From contig JAQVJP010000014.1 of NCBI GenBank assembly GCA_028695145.1, forward strand, positions 1 through 33,583: a stretch of DNA of 33,583 nt, given 5' to 3'. Position 1 is the stretch's first letter, and each line of letters starts with the position of its first letter. Position numbers and translations under genes: made by a program. Origin of the DNA: Eubacteriales bacterium. GTDB lineage: Bacteria; Bacillota; Clostridia; Saccharofermentanales; UBA5734. Under the pieces are notes generated by a model that saw only the letters and a program-made list of their open reading frames with translations, was not told where the DNA came from and searched no databases. This document shows, piece by piece, positions 1-7,881 of the stretch.

Positions 1-89
1 TATTATACCGCAAGAAATATTTTTTAGAACTATGTAAAAAAATAGATGGTTTTACAATCCTTATGATACAGAAATTCAGATACAAGAAA

Positions 90-117
90 ATCCCCCGAGC
101 CACCACACTCGAGGGAT
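90..117. terminator. Terminator-like hairpin
   Basis: ATCCCCCGAG and CTCGAGGGAT form a 10-bp stem with one mismatch around an 8-nt loop. On the plus strand it is followed by a moderately pyrimidine-rich run (ctcttatctt). On the minus strand it is followed by TTTTCTT, which fits an intrinsic terminator better. It probably ends transcription of a gene left of the window and may work in both directions. No gene on either side is visible to confirm which. Confidence 0.5.
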
Positions 118-156
118 CTCTTATCTTCAAAGGAGGGTATGAAGAGGAGGAGTAAT

Positions 157-186
157 ATGAAAAGTTTGCTTGCTATGTCTATATAA
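157..186 (+). CDS. Possible 9-residue leader peptide (MKSLLAMSI)
   Basis: An ATG is preceded at good distance by GGAGG (146-150) and opens a 9-codon frame ending in TAA. An in-frame ATG at 139 would give 15 residues (MKRRSNMKSLLAMSI), but the AAAGGAGGG tract sits only one base from it. The unusual point is two near-perfect Shine-Dalgarno tracts in a stretch with no long gene. This could be a leader or signalling peptide, the remnant of a decayed gene, or chance. It lies upstream of the promoter proposed for the polysaccharide operon, so a classical attenuator role is not implied unless transcription starts further left. Confidence 0.25.
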   Translation: MKSLLAMSI

Positions 187-241
187 TAACAGCGTATTAT
201 GTCCATCATATTTACTGATTATGAATAAATGTGACTTGTAT

Positions 242-269
242 ATGAACACATGTTGAGTCAATGAACACA
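242..269 (+). repeat. Direct repeat ATGAACACA, 19-bp period
   Basis: Two identical copies of ATGAACACA begin at 242 and 261. A TGTTCA in inverse orientation follows at 294-299. All lie 30-110 bp upstream of the probable -35 box of the polysaccharide operon, a usual place for activator binding. The repeats are exact but short, and the regulator is unknown. Confidence 0.3.
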
Positions 270-327
270 AATGTATACAATTATTGTTGAATATGTTCAG
301 GTAATAACAGATAATTAACTCTAAGCT

Positions 328-355
328 TTGAATTATCGGCTTGATATATTATAAT
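328..355 (+). promoter_or_regulatory. Promoter of polysaccharide phospho-relay operon
   Basis: TTGAAT and TATAAT are separated by 16 bp, a good match to the housekeeping sigma-A consensus. The expected start of transcription near 362 leaves a leader of about 100 nt before the TTG start codon at 466. No other equally good promoter was seen between the hairpin at 90-117 and the first gene. Confidence 0.5.
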
Positions 356-465
356 TGTTAAGTGATGCAGCAACTTGTTATAGCAAAAGTAGATGCTGTA
401 TAGATTAACGCAAATGACCTATAACTAAGATTCATTATAAAATATCGCAGGAAGAGGAATTAGTT

Positions 466-1167
466 TTGGATAGTGAAACAATTGATTTGAAGAGGCTTCT
501 TGGAATTATCAGACAACGCTTCTGGGTTATAATTCTGACTGCTGTTGTAGCGGTCGGTGTCAGTGGATTTTATACTTTTTATATTGTGGATGAACAATAT
601 GAAGCTAACTCGCTTCTGTATGTTTGGCAACAGGATAGTGAAGAGGGCGCGGTACAGTATAATGATCTGATGCTTTATTCTCAGTTAGTTAATGATTATC
701 AGGTTCTGGCTAAGAGCCGCCTTGTGACTGAGGAAGTATCGGACTCTCTTAAGCTTGATCCGATTTCAGCAGCCAATCTTGCCCAGAAGATTGAAGTAGG
801 AACAAAAAACAATACCAGACATCTTACTATTACAGTCACAGATACCAACCCTGAGTTCGCGGCGGCTGTTGCGAATAAGACCGCAGATGTTTTTTCTGAA
901 GTCGTGGTAGCGAAAATGGGTGCGGCAAATGTTCAGATTATAGATCAGGCAGTTATTCCTTCTTCACCTTCTTATCCCAATAAGCCTTTGAATCTGGCTA
1001 TTGGACTCGTTTTAGGAATGATGCTTGGTGTTATGATTATTTTTGTGATTGAGTTCTTCGATGTTCGTGTCAAAACACCTGAAGATGTTGATGCCATAAC
1101 CGGATTTGTCCAACTTGGAGTTATACCGGAGTTTGGTGAGATAGATGATGACAGGAACAGGAGATAA
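466..1167 (+). CDS. Wzz/YwqC-type chain-length determinant and kinase activator
   Basis: Membrane polysaccharide co-polymerase of the Wzz/CpsC/YwqC family. In Bacillota these proteins set the chain length of exported polysaccharide, and their cytoplasmic C-terminus activates the partner tyrosine kinase. Two membrane segments flank an extracellular domain: about residues 19-41, and about 172-198 just after the proline-rich motif PSSPSYPNKP that is typical of the family. At 233 residues it has the short Gram-positive form without a fused kinase. It starts with TTG, supported by the purine-rich AGGAAGAGGA at 449-458. Its stop overlaps the start of the kinase gene (TAATG), indicating translational coupling. 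The exact glycan is unknown because no glycosyltransferase follows in the operon. Confidence 0.88.
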   Translation: MDSETIDLKRLLGIIRQRFWVIILTAVVAVGVSGFYTFYIVDEQYEANSLLYVWQQDSEEGAVQYNDLMLYSQLVNDYQVLAKSRLVTEEVSDSLKLDPISAANLAQKIEVGTKNNTRHLTITVTDTNPEFAAAVANKTADVFSEVVVAKMGAANVQIIDQAVIPSSPSYPNKPLNLAIGLVLGMMLGVMIIFVIEFFDVRVKTPEDVDAITGFVQLGVIPEFGEIDDDRNRR

Positions 1168-2138
1168 TGATGGAACACAAAAATAATCGCTACAGCAAAA
1201 ACTTAGTTACTCATCTGGAGCCGTTGTCAGTTGTTTCAGAAGCCTATAAAATGGCTCGCACAAATATTGAGTTTTCTTCTATTGATCAGAAATTGCGCTC
1301 AATAGTTATAACCAGTTCAAATCAGACTGAAGGAAAATCAACGACTTTGGCTAATCTGGCGATTGCTTACGCACAGATCGGCCGCAAAGTACTGCTTGTA
1401 GATGCTGACATGCGCCGCCCATCAATCCACAGACTCTTCGGTATGCCGAACAGACGTGGCTTGACTAACGCCTTGCTTAATCATGATTCCTGGGATAGTT
1501 TTATAAATCTCAGTTCGACTGATGGGCTTGATGTTATGACCAGTGGTCCGCTGCCGCCAAACCCGGCCGAGCTGTTGATGTCCGCAAGAATGAGCGAGTT
1601 GATAGACAACGCGAAACAGCAGTATGATTTGATTATGCTTGACTGTGCCCCTGTTGGTGTGGTCACAGACGCTGCTATCCTATCAACCAAGGTAGACGCT
1701 ACAATTTTTGTCGTGCGTTCCGGTTATGTTGATCGTAATCAACTTAAACGCTCGTCATCGATGCTGCAGAAGGTAAATGCCCGCATCCTTGGCTACATTA
1801 TGACAGGAATCAGTAAAAAATCTGGTGAGAGCTATCACTATTACTATACATCAGCCTATACTGAGGATAATTCGGTGAAGAAAAATAAGCGGGGACGCAG
1901 ACGTGAACCAGCCATTGACAGAAGTGTCCCGCTGCAAAACCGTACGGAAGCTGTTGTACCGAAGTCAATAACGAGACCTATCGCTACAGATCCGCAGCGG
2001 AAGTCTCCATATAATCAGCAAATAGCTTCCCAGGTTGATCGGATAGCTGAGAAAACTGATTCATCAGCACAGGGTGTACGCAGACCTATAGTCGGCAACG
2101 TAGCTGCAAAAGATGGGATTTATTCTGAAGATGATTGA
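1167..2138 (+). CDS. cpsD: CpsD/YwqD-type bacterial tyrosine kinase (BY-kinase)
   Basis: Cytoplasmic autophosphorylating kinase that works with the preceding membrane activator to control polysaccharide polymerisation and export. The Walker A motif is SNQTEGKST (Lys57), Walker A' is VLLVDADMR (Asp79, Asp81), and Walker B is YDLIMLDCAP near residue 153. The tyrosine cluster SYHYYYTSAY is at residues 222-231. In typical BY-kinases this cluster is at the very C-terminus. Here a further ~92 residues follow, basic at first (KKNKRGRRRE) and ending in an acidic stretch with one more tyrosine (GIYSEDD). A second ATG at 1170 is better spaced from AGGAG (1159-1163) and may be the true start. The gene overlaps the phosphatase downstream. 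Confidence 0.92.
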   Translation: MMEHKNNRYSKNLVTHLEPLSVVSEAYKMARTNIEFSSIDQKLRSIVITSSNQTEGKSTTLANLAIAYAQIGRKVLLVDADMRRPSIHRLFGMPNRRGLTNALLNHDSWDSFINLSSTDGLDVMTSGPLPPNPAELLMSARMSELIDNAKQQYDLIMLDCAPVGVVTDAAILSTKVDATIFVVRSGYVDRNQLKRSSSMLQKVNARILGYIMTGISKKSGESYHYYYTSAYTEDNSVKKNKRGRRREPAIDRSVPLQNRTEAVVPKSITRPIATDPQRKSPYNQQIASQVDRIAEKTDSSAQGVRRPIVGNVAAKDGIYSEDD

Positions 2139-2910
2139 GATTCATTGTCATCTCATACCGGGTATTGATGATGGTGCCGCCGACTTGACAGTGTCGCAGG
2201 CGATGCTGGCTGACTACCACGCTCAGGGAGTAGACGAAATAATATGCACACCTCATTTTGAGCCTGTTAATTATATTAGTGAGACTGCTCTTGACGATTA
2301 TTTCAGGTTAAGACAGAAGCAGTATGATTCATTGCGAGAACATGCAGAAAAACACCAGCCAGAAATAAACCTGTACCTGGGCACGGAAATCATGTTGTCT
2401 TCTGATTGTCCGGCGATTATTGAGCGATATGGCCGACAATTAAAACTTACATTGGCCGAATCGGATTATATTCTTGTTGAGTTGCCACGTTATCTCAGCG
2501 GAGGATATAAGCTATTGAACAGACTGCTGTTCAATCTGCAGATAAGCGGGTTTATACCAATTTTGGCACATCCTGAAAGATCGATGTCTCAGGATGGAAT
2601 GTTTGAAACTCTTCTGGAATGGTATGATCAGGGATATATTTTATTACAGGTTAACGCCAGCAGCATGGTACATGATCATCGTGTTTCTCAGGAACGTCAG
2701 GAACGGTATTCGCGGCGTAAAAAACATGTTGGCCGGCTGCTTGATAGAGAAATTGTTCACTTTGTGTCTTCAGACGCACATAATATCGCGTCGAGACCTC
2801 CACAAAACAAGCTGGCTTATGATGTTGTGGCCAAAGACTATGGCATTCGAACAGCTGAAGAGTTATTTACATCAAATGCGAGAAAAATAATAAATCATCA
2901 GAATATTTGA
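2131..2910 (+). CDS. cpsB: CpsB/YwqE-type protein tyrosine phosphatase (PHP fold)
   Basis: Metal-dependent phosphatase of the PHP superfamily that removes phosphate from the BY-kinase and so resets the polysaccharide export cycle. The family signature runs the full length: IEIHCHLIPGIDDG at the N-terminus, CTPHF, a metal-binding glutamate in GTEIM, ILAHPER, and SSDAHN near the C-terminus. Members normally begin exactly at M-I-[DE]-I-H-C-H, so I start at 2131. The frame is open to an ATG at 2113 that would add six residues. The start overlaps the last codons of the kinase by 8 bases, so the two are probably co-translated. Length (259 residues) is normal. Confidence 0.9.
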   Translation: MIEIHCHLIPGIDDGAADLTVSQAMLADYHAQGVDEIICTPHFEPVNYISETALDDYFRLRQKQYDSLREHAEKHQPEINLYLGTEIMLSSDCPAIIERYGRQLKLTLAESDYILVELPRYLSGGYKLLNRLLFNLQISGFIPILAHPERSMSQDGMFETLLEWYDQGYILLQVNASSMVHDHRVSQERQERYSRRKKHVGRLLDREIVHFVSSDAHNIASRPPQNKLAYDVVAKDYGIRTAEELFTSNARKIINHQNI

Positions 2911-2971
2911 ATGATAGAAATGATGTTGAGCACCTAATTTAAAATAACAAACAATACAGGAGAAGAAGAGG

Positions 2972-4927
2972 ATGAATAAAAGTCTTAAATCTCTGATACG
3001 TAAATCTATCCTTGCGACAATTGACGCTGTTCTGGCAGTAGTTATGCTCTGGGTATCATTAATGCTCAAGTATGATTATCTGGTTGAAGTTGAACCGATG
3101 ATCAGAAAACCTGAAATCATTGGTCTTATCATGCTGCTATCTCTGGCAATTTTCTATTTTGTCGGCTTCTACCAGCATATATGGCGTTATGCCAGTATAA
3201 ACCAATATCTTGTTCTGCTTGCCGGAACGCTATTACAAGGAGTTCTTGTAGCGGCAGTTCTATCCTGGCGGCAAATAGCCTATGCCGGTTCAGTCTTTAT
3301 TATTTATTGGCTTCTCCTATTTATGTCTGTGACTGGCTTTCGTATAGCTTATCGTATGATCATGAATAATCCCTATGTGGACATGCGCCGCGGTAATCAT
3401 CACAATAGCAGATCTACTGTGCATCATAATGAACATGATACAAATGGTAAGATCTCAAAAGATGCCGATGTCGATGCTTCAGTTGATCCTATTCGTGTAA
3501 TGATTGTGGGCGTTGGTTATGCGGGTAGTCAGATTATCCGCGAGCTACAAGAACATCCAAATAACCGTCAAGTTGTAGTAGCTATCGATGATAACCCGGA
3601 AAAACACCATTACAAAGTACGAGGGATAACTGTTGTCGGTGGTAGGGATATGATCAAATCAGCTGTTCGTCATTATAGCGTTGATGAAATTATTTTGGCT
3701 ATTCCCAGCGCTTCAAATCATGAGCAGAGAGAAATACTTGATATCTGCTCTCAGACCGGATGTGAACTGCGTCAAGTTCCTCTTATGAGTGATCTGATTG
3801 GTGGACGAGTCAGCGTCAGTGATATCAAGCATGTTGAAATTACCGATCTTCTTGGCCGAGAGCAGATTCTTCTTGATAACAAGGAAATCTCAGGTAAACT
3901 TAAGGGCAAAACTATCATGGTCACCGGCGGCGGTGGCTCAATAGGCTCAGAAATCTGCCGACAGGTTGCCACTTTTGAACCGGGAATGTTGGTAGTTTTT
4001 GATATTTATGAGAATAACGCCTATGATCTTCAGCAGCAGCTCTTGTCTAAATACAAAGATCTCAACCTTAAAGTGCTAATCGGGTCTGTACGTGATCGCA
4101 GTCGACTTGAGACTGTTTTCTCAACCTGTAAACCTGACATCGTTTTCCATGCCGCGGCCCATAAGCATGTTCCGCTGATGGAAGACAGCCCGAGCGAAGC
4201 GGTTAAGAATAATGTTATCGGAACATATAACACCGCACTGGCTGCCGCTCGTAATGGGGCTGAGAGATTTGTCCTCATATCTACTGATAAAGCTGTTAAC
4301 CCGACCAATGTAATGGGATCAACGAAGCGGCTTGCTGAGATGGTTATGCAGCATATGGCCGTTATGTTTCCGAGAAGCACTTTTGCCGCCGTTCGCTTCG
4401 GTAATGTGCTTGGCAGCAATGGCAGTGTCATCCCGCTGTTTAAGCGTCAAATAAGAGAAGAAGGTGTTGTCACAGTCACGCATCCCGACATAACAAGATA
4501 TTTTATGACAATACCTGAGGCGTCGCGTCTTGTTATTCAGGCAGGTGCTCTTGCGCACGGTGGTGAGATATTTGTTCTTGACATGGGCGAGCCGGTCAAA
4601 ATTGTTGATCTTGCCCGTGATTTGATCAAATTATCAGGACTTGAACCTGATGTTGATATTCCAATCGTTTTTACCGGACTAAGACCAGGTGAAAAAATGT
4701 ATGAAGAACTCTATCTTGACCGTGAAGGTATGGACCAGACAAAACATGATAAGATTTTTGTCCTGAAACCGGTAAAAGACCAGCTGGCGATTAACGCGGA
4801 GATTGATCACCTGCAGGCAATCATCGGCTGGACTCACGCGGACTTCGATCGTTTGCTTAATCGTCTCAAATTTCAAAGTGATGTTTCCGCTACAGCATAT
4901 CTATCTGAAGAAGCCGATGACGAATAA
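2972..4927 (+). CDS. Membrane nucleotide-sugar 4,6-dehydratase (CapD/EpsC/PglF type)
   Basis: Polysaccharide biosynthesis enzyme expected to dehydrate a UDP-N-acetylhexosamine to a 4-keto-6-deoxy sugar, the entry to bacillosamine- or fucosamine-type residues. About four N-terminal membrane helices (residues ~10-130) are followed by a His/Asn/Asp-rich linker. A first Rossmann-like domain has GVGYAG near residue 179. The catalytic extended-SDR domain begins with VTGGGGSIGSE (317-327). The catalytic centre is STDK...NVMGSTKR, with Met448 in place of the usual SDR tyrosine and Lys452 conserved, as is known for the PglF/FlaA1/CapD group. Length (651) fits long membrane-bound members. AGGAGAAGAAGAGG precedes the start. 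It is the last gene before a strong terminator, so glycosyltransferases, polymerase and flippase must lie elsewhere. Confidence 0.9.
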   Translation: MNKSLKSLIRKSILATIDAVLAVVMLWVSLMLKYDYLVEVEPMIRKPEIIGLIMLLSLAIFYFVGFYQHIWRYASINQYLVLLAGTLLQGVLVAAVLSWRQIAYAGSVFIIYWLLLFMSVTGFRIAYRMIMNNPYVDMRRGNHHNSRSTVHHNEHDTNGKISKDADVDASVDPIRVMIVGVGYAGSQIIRELQEHPNNRQVVVAIDDNPEKHHYKVRGITVVGGRDMIKSAVRHYSVDEIILAIPSASNHEQREILDICSQTGCELRQVPLMSDLIGGRVSVSDIKHVEITDLLGREQILLDNKEISGKLKGKTIMVTGGGGSIGSEICRQVATFEPGMLVVFDIYENNAYDLQQQLLSKYKDLNLKVLIGSVRDRSRLETVFSTCKPDIVFHAAAHKHVPLMEDSPSEAVKNNVIGTYNTALAAARNGAERFVLISTDKAVNPTNVMGSTKRLAEMVMQHMAVMFPRSTFAAVRFGNVLGSNGSVIPLFKRQIREEGVVTVTHPDITRYFMTIPEASRLVIQAGALAHGGEIFVLDMGEPVKIVDLARDLIKLSGLEPDVDIPIVFTGLRPGEKMYEELYLDREGMDQTKHDKIFVLKPVKDQLAINAEIDHLQAIIGWTHADFDRLLNRLKFQSDVSATAYLSEEADDE

Positions 4928-4960
4928 TCATTAATCTAATTTCCATATTATGCGTAATAT

Positions 4961-4998
4961 AAAAGCCATCCGGGAGTTAAAATACCCGGATGGCTTTT
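4961..4998. terminator. Bidirectional intrinsic terminator
   Basis: A perfect 14-bp inverted repeat (AAAAGCCATCCGGG and its complement) surrounds a 10-nt loop. Its A-rich left end and T-rich right end give a U-tract in both directions. It sits between the convergent dehydratase gene and potD and should end both transcripts. Confidence 0.93.
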
Positions 4999-5027
4999 TA
5001 TCTATCAAATGTAAATACTTGCTCTGA

Positions 5028-6182
5028 TTAATTAGCCAATACTGTTTGCCAGATTTTATCATATGTAGTATCGATTTCTTCTGAAGAAAAATACAATTCC
5101 AGCGATTCCATTGTTTCCGCGTCTGGATAGTAACTTGTATTGCTTGTGATTTCTATCGGCAGCTGTTGTTTTACTTCGGTGTGAGGGCTGGAATAACCCA
5201 CATAGACAGCGTTCTTCAGTGCTATTTCAGGTTCATACATGAAATCGATAAAAGCATGCGCTGCTTCGACATTTTCCGCGTTTTCTGGTATGCACATCAT
5301 ATCGATGGACATATTTGAACCTTGAGGCAAAATATACTGCAGCATTTCCGGATCCTGGCCGCCGTCCTGAAGTTTCTGCTGACAGACAACATGATCTCCA
5401 CTCCAGGCTATACCGGCAACCAGTTCGCCGGATACATATTTATCTTTTAAATCATCTATACCGACGATGGGCTTGACACTCTTCCTCTGTTCAATCAGCA
5501 GGTTTTTAGCCTCTTCCAGTTCGGCGGCAGCTACTGTATTTAAGCTGTAACCAAGATAATTCAGTGACGCGCCAATAGACTCACGCATGCTGTTGTACAT
5601 CCCGATGCGGTTTTCCCAGGATGTATCGAAGAGTATATCCCAAACCGCGGCAGGATCTGTATCAGTTAACTGACCAAGTTCATCACGATTATAGATCAAT
5701 CCTACGGTGCAATACATGTATGGAGCCGCATAATCATAAACCTGATTACTGATAGCTTCGTCAGGATCGAAACGAATTGATGCCAGGCTCTGATCCATAT
5801 ACTTCTCAACATTTGGAAGTTTGCTCATATCGAGCTTCTGCAGTTTATTTTCTTTTAGAAGTCGTACAACCATATAATCTGAAGGGATAATAATATCAAA
5901 TGATTCTTTGTCGATCATCGGGTACATTTTCTCGTTGTCGTCATAGGTGCTGTAGACAACATCATATTCGGGATATTTGGCCTTGAAATCTTCGATAACA
6001 TCTGTTATCTCGTAGTCCTTGCCATAGAGAGTATAAGTGTCAGATTCACGTGACATATATTCCCCCCAATTGTAAATGACCAGTGTTTTGCTCCGATCCT
6101 TGCCTCCTGCGCAGGATGACAGCAAAACTGCGGTTATGATGGTAATCAGAACCGTTAATACCATGCTTCTTCTTATTCTCAT
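5028..6182 (-). CDS. potD: Spermidine/putrescine-binding lipoprotein PotD
   Basis: Solute-binding component of a polyamine ABC importer, anchored as a lipoprotein on the outer face of the membrane. The N-terminus has basic residues, a hydrophobic core and a lipobox LSSC with Cys24 as the lipidation site. The mature part opens with LVIYNWGEYM, a family hallmark, and keeps FDIIIPSDYM, CTVGLIYN and IAWSGD in the ligand-binding clefts. The 384-residue length is normal. Its ATG overlaps the potC stop (ATGA), and AGGAG lies seven bases upstream. It is the distal gene of the pot operon and ends just before the shared terminator. Whether spermidine or putrescine is preferred cannot be judged from sequence. 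Confidence 0.93.
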   Translation of the reverse strand: MRIRRSMVLTVLITIITAVLLSSCAGGKDRSKTLVIYNWGEYMSRESDTYTLYGKDYEITDVIEDFKAKYPEYDVVYSTYDDNEKMYPMIDKESFDIIIPSDYMVVRLLKENKLQKLDMSKLPNVEKYMDQSLASIRFDPDEAISNQVYDYAAPYMYCTVGLIYNRDELGQLTDTDPAAVWDILFDTSWENRIGMYNSMRESIGASLNYLGYSLNTVAAAELEEAKNLLIEQRKSVKPIVGIDDLKDKYVSGELVAGIAWSGDHVVCQQKLQDGGQDPEMLQYILPQGSNMSIDMMCIPENAENVEAAHAFIDFMYEPEIALKNAVYVGYSSPHTEVKQQLPIEITSNTSYYPDAETMESLELYFSSEEIDTTYDKIWQTVLAN

Positions 6183-6982
6183 GATTTTTCTCCTCTCCTT
6201 GCCCGGGCACTGTTTTTCGCGTCTTTGCCTGAGCGGATATTTACGATTATAAGCAATATCAGAACAGTGACAAACATCAAAGCTGATAATGCGTTAATCT
6301 GTGGGTTAACACTCTTGCGTGCCATTGAATAAATTGTGATGGCAAGTGTGGATATTTGATTACCTGCAGTGAAATAACTGATAACAAAATCATCAATTGA
6401 CAATGTGAATGTTAATATCAAAGCAGTAATAACACCAGGCATAATTTCCGGAAGGATTACTTTTACAATTGCCTGTGCCGGTCGGCATCCAAGATCAAGA
6501 GCGGCTTCATACAAATTTTTATCCAACTGTTTAAATTTCGGCGATATGGATAAAATCGCGTAGGGAATGTTAAATGCGATATGAGCCATCAACAGAGTAG
6601 GGAAACCGGTTCTAATGCCAATGAAGAAGAAGAGCAGCATGAGGGATATACCTGTAACAAGGTCAGGGCTTACATTAGGTATATATGTAACCTGCATGAT
6701 AATTCCTCTTAAACGCTTCTTCATGGATTGCAATCCCAGACAGGTCAAGGTAGCTATAAATGTTGATATAAGCGCGGACAACAAGGCCACGATCAAAGTA
6801 ACTCTCAGCGCGCTTAAAATATCCGAGTTTTCGAAGAGCTTCCGATACCAGTCAAATGTAAAACCACCCCAGACCGCCCTTGATCTGGCATCATTAAAGG
6901 AAAAAATAATCAAAACGATTACAGGTGCGTAAAGAAACGCGAATATCAGTGCCATGTATGAGTTGGTAATAATTTTTCTCAT
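6179..6982 (-). CDS. potC: Polyamine ABC transporter permease PotC
   Basis: Inner-membrane permease subunit that pairs with PotB to form the polyamine channel. About six hydrophobic segments are visible. The binding-protein-dependent transport signature (EAALDLGCRPAQAIVKVILP, about residues 160-179) is the loop that contacts the ATPase. The C-terminus is short and basic. At 267 residues it has the usual PotC length. Its ATG overlaps the potB stop codon by 4 bases (ATGA) and has GGAGGTG upstream, so translation is coupled along the operon. Confidence 0.92.
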   Translation of the reverse strand: MRKIITNSYMALIFAFLYAPVIVLIIFSFNDARSRAVWGGFTFDWYRKLFENSDILSALRVTLIVALLSALISTFIATLTCLGLQSMKKRLRGIIMQVTYIPNVSPDLVTGISLMLLFFFIGIRTGFPTLLMAHIAFNIPYAILSISPKFKQLDKNLYEAALDLGCRPAQAIVKVILPEIMPGVITALILTFTLSIDDFVISYFTAGNQISTLAITIYSMARKSVNPQINALSALMFVTVLILLIIVNIRSGKDAKNSARARRGEKS

Positions 6983-7881
6983 CCCAGAACACCTCCGCCC
7001 GAGTTATCTTGCTCATATCTTGTCAGTACCCTCAGACTCGCGAGAACAAAAACGAGAAGCATTATCGACAACGCTGAACCAACTGTATAATCACGAGAAA
7101 CCATATATTGTCTCTCAATCGCGTTGCCTATCAGCAAATATCTGCCGCCACCAAGCAGGTCAGGAATTAGAAATGTGGTCATTGCCGGCATGAAAACCAT
7201 ATTTATACCAGAAAAAATTCCAGGCATACTCAATGGAAATATAACCCTGGCAAAAGTCTGGCGACTGTCTGCTCCAAGATCTTCGGCAGCTTCAACAACA
7301 CTTCGATCAATTTTGAGAAGTACTGAATGAATAGGCAGTACCATAAAGGGCAGATAATTATAAACCATACCGAGGCCTATACCGAAATCATTATAAAGAA
7401 ATTGAATCGGACCTACATTAAAAATGGATAAAAAGCTATTTATGATACCGTTTGGTTCGAGTAACGCCAGCCAAGCATAGGTACGCAGAAGAGCGTTCAT
7501 CCACATAGGTAGTACAAACATAAATAACAGAAAACTGCTTCCTTGCTTTTTGCGACTGCGCTGTGCCAGAATATAGGCGGCTGGATAGCCAAGCAATAGA
7601 CAGATAAGTGTACTTACCAAAGCAAGACTTAGTGATTTGGCAAATACATTTATATAGATTGGAACTTGGAGATCAATACCGAAGAGACTATTAAGACCAA
7701 GAAAATCAAGAGCAACTGTGCTCTCCATGCTCAAAATGCTCTTGAAACCCTCAAACGTAAAGTATATATTTCCGGATGAATCGTATGAGGTAAAAGCATA
7801 GTAAGCCACCAGCATTAGCGGCGCAATAGTAAAAACTAACATCCAGAGTATATAAGGCCAAGCCAGCTTCTGCATGCGCAT
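6979..7881 (-). CDS. potB: Polyamine ABC transporter permease PotB
   Basis: Partner permease of PotC. It has about six membrane spans, and the ATPase-contact loop EAAEDLGADSRQTFARVIFP lies in the second half. I start it at the ATG at 7881, which shares its first base with the potA stop (TAATG) and has GGAGGG nine bases upstream. The frame is open two codons further to a TTG at 7887, but the ribosome site would then be only three bases away. The 300-residue length is normal for PotB. Confidence 0.92.
   Translation of the reverse strand: MRMQKLAWPYILWMLVFTIAPLMLVAYYAFTSYDSSGNIYFTFEGFKSILSMESTVALDFLGLNSLFGIDLQVPIYINVFAKSLSLALVSTLICLLLGYPAAYILAQRSRKKQGSSFLLFMFVLPMWMNALLRTYAWLALLEPNGIINSFLSIFNVGPIQFLYNDFGIGLGMVYNYLPFMVLPIHSVLLKIDRSVVEAAEDLGADSRQTFARVIFPLSMPGIFSGINMVFMPAMTTFLIPDLLGGGRYLLIGNAIERQYMVSRDYTVGSALSIMLLVFVLASLRVLTRYEQDNSGGGVLG

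Larger units (their letters stand above)
1..465. other. Gene-poor leader region upstream of the polysaccharide operon
   Basis: No protein of ordinary length is encoded on either strand here. The stretch holds, in order, a GC-rich hairpin (90-117), two strong purine-rich Shine-Dalgarno-like tracts (129-137 and 146-151) in front of a possible 9-codon reading frame, a direct repeat (242-250 and 261-269), and a sigma-A-like promoter (328-355). An untranslated leader of about 100 nt then runs to the first gene. The listed sub-features are weak to moderate on their own; the rest looks like plain AT-rich intergenic DNA. Confidence 0.6.

Noticed and set aside
362-420. Leader stem (TGCAGCA with TGCTGTA) as a riboswitch
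   Set aside because: The pairing is imperfect and short, and no known riboswitch core is recognisable.
4030-4431. 133-codon frame opposite the dehydratase catalytic domain
   Set aside because: It is an antisense shadow of a conserved SDR domain.
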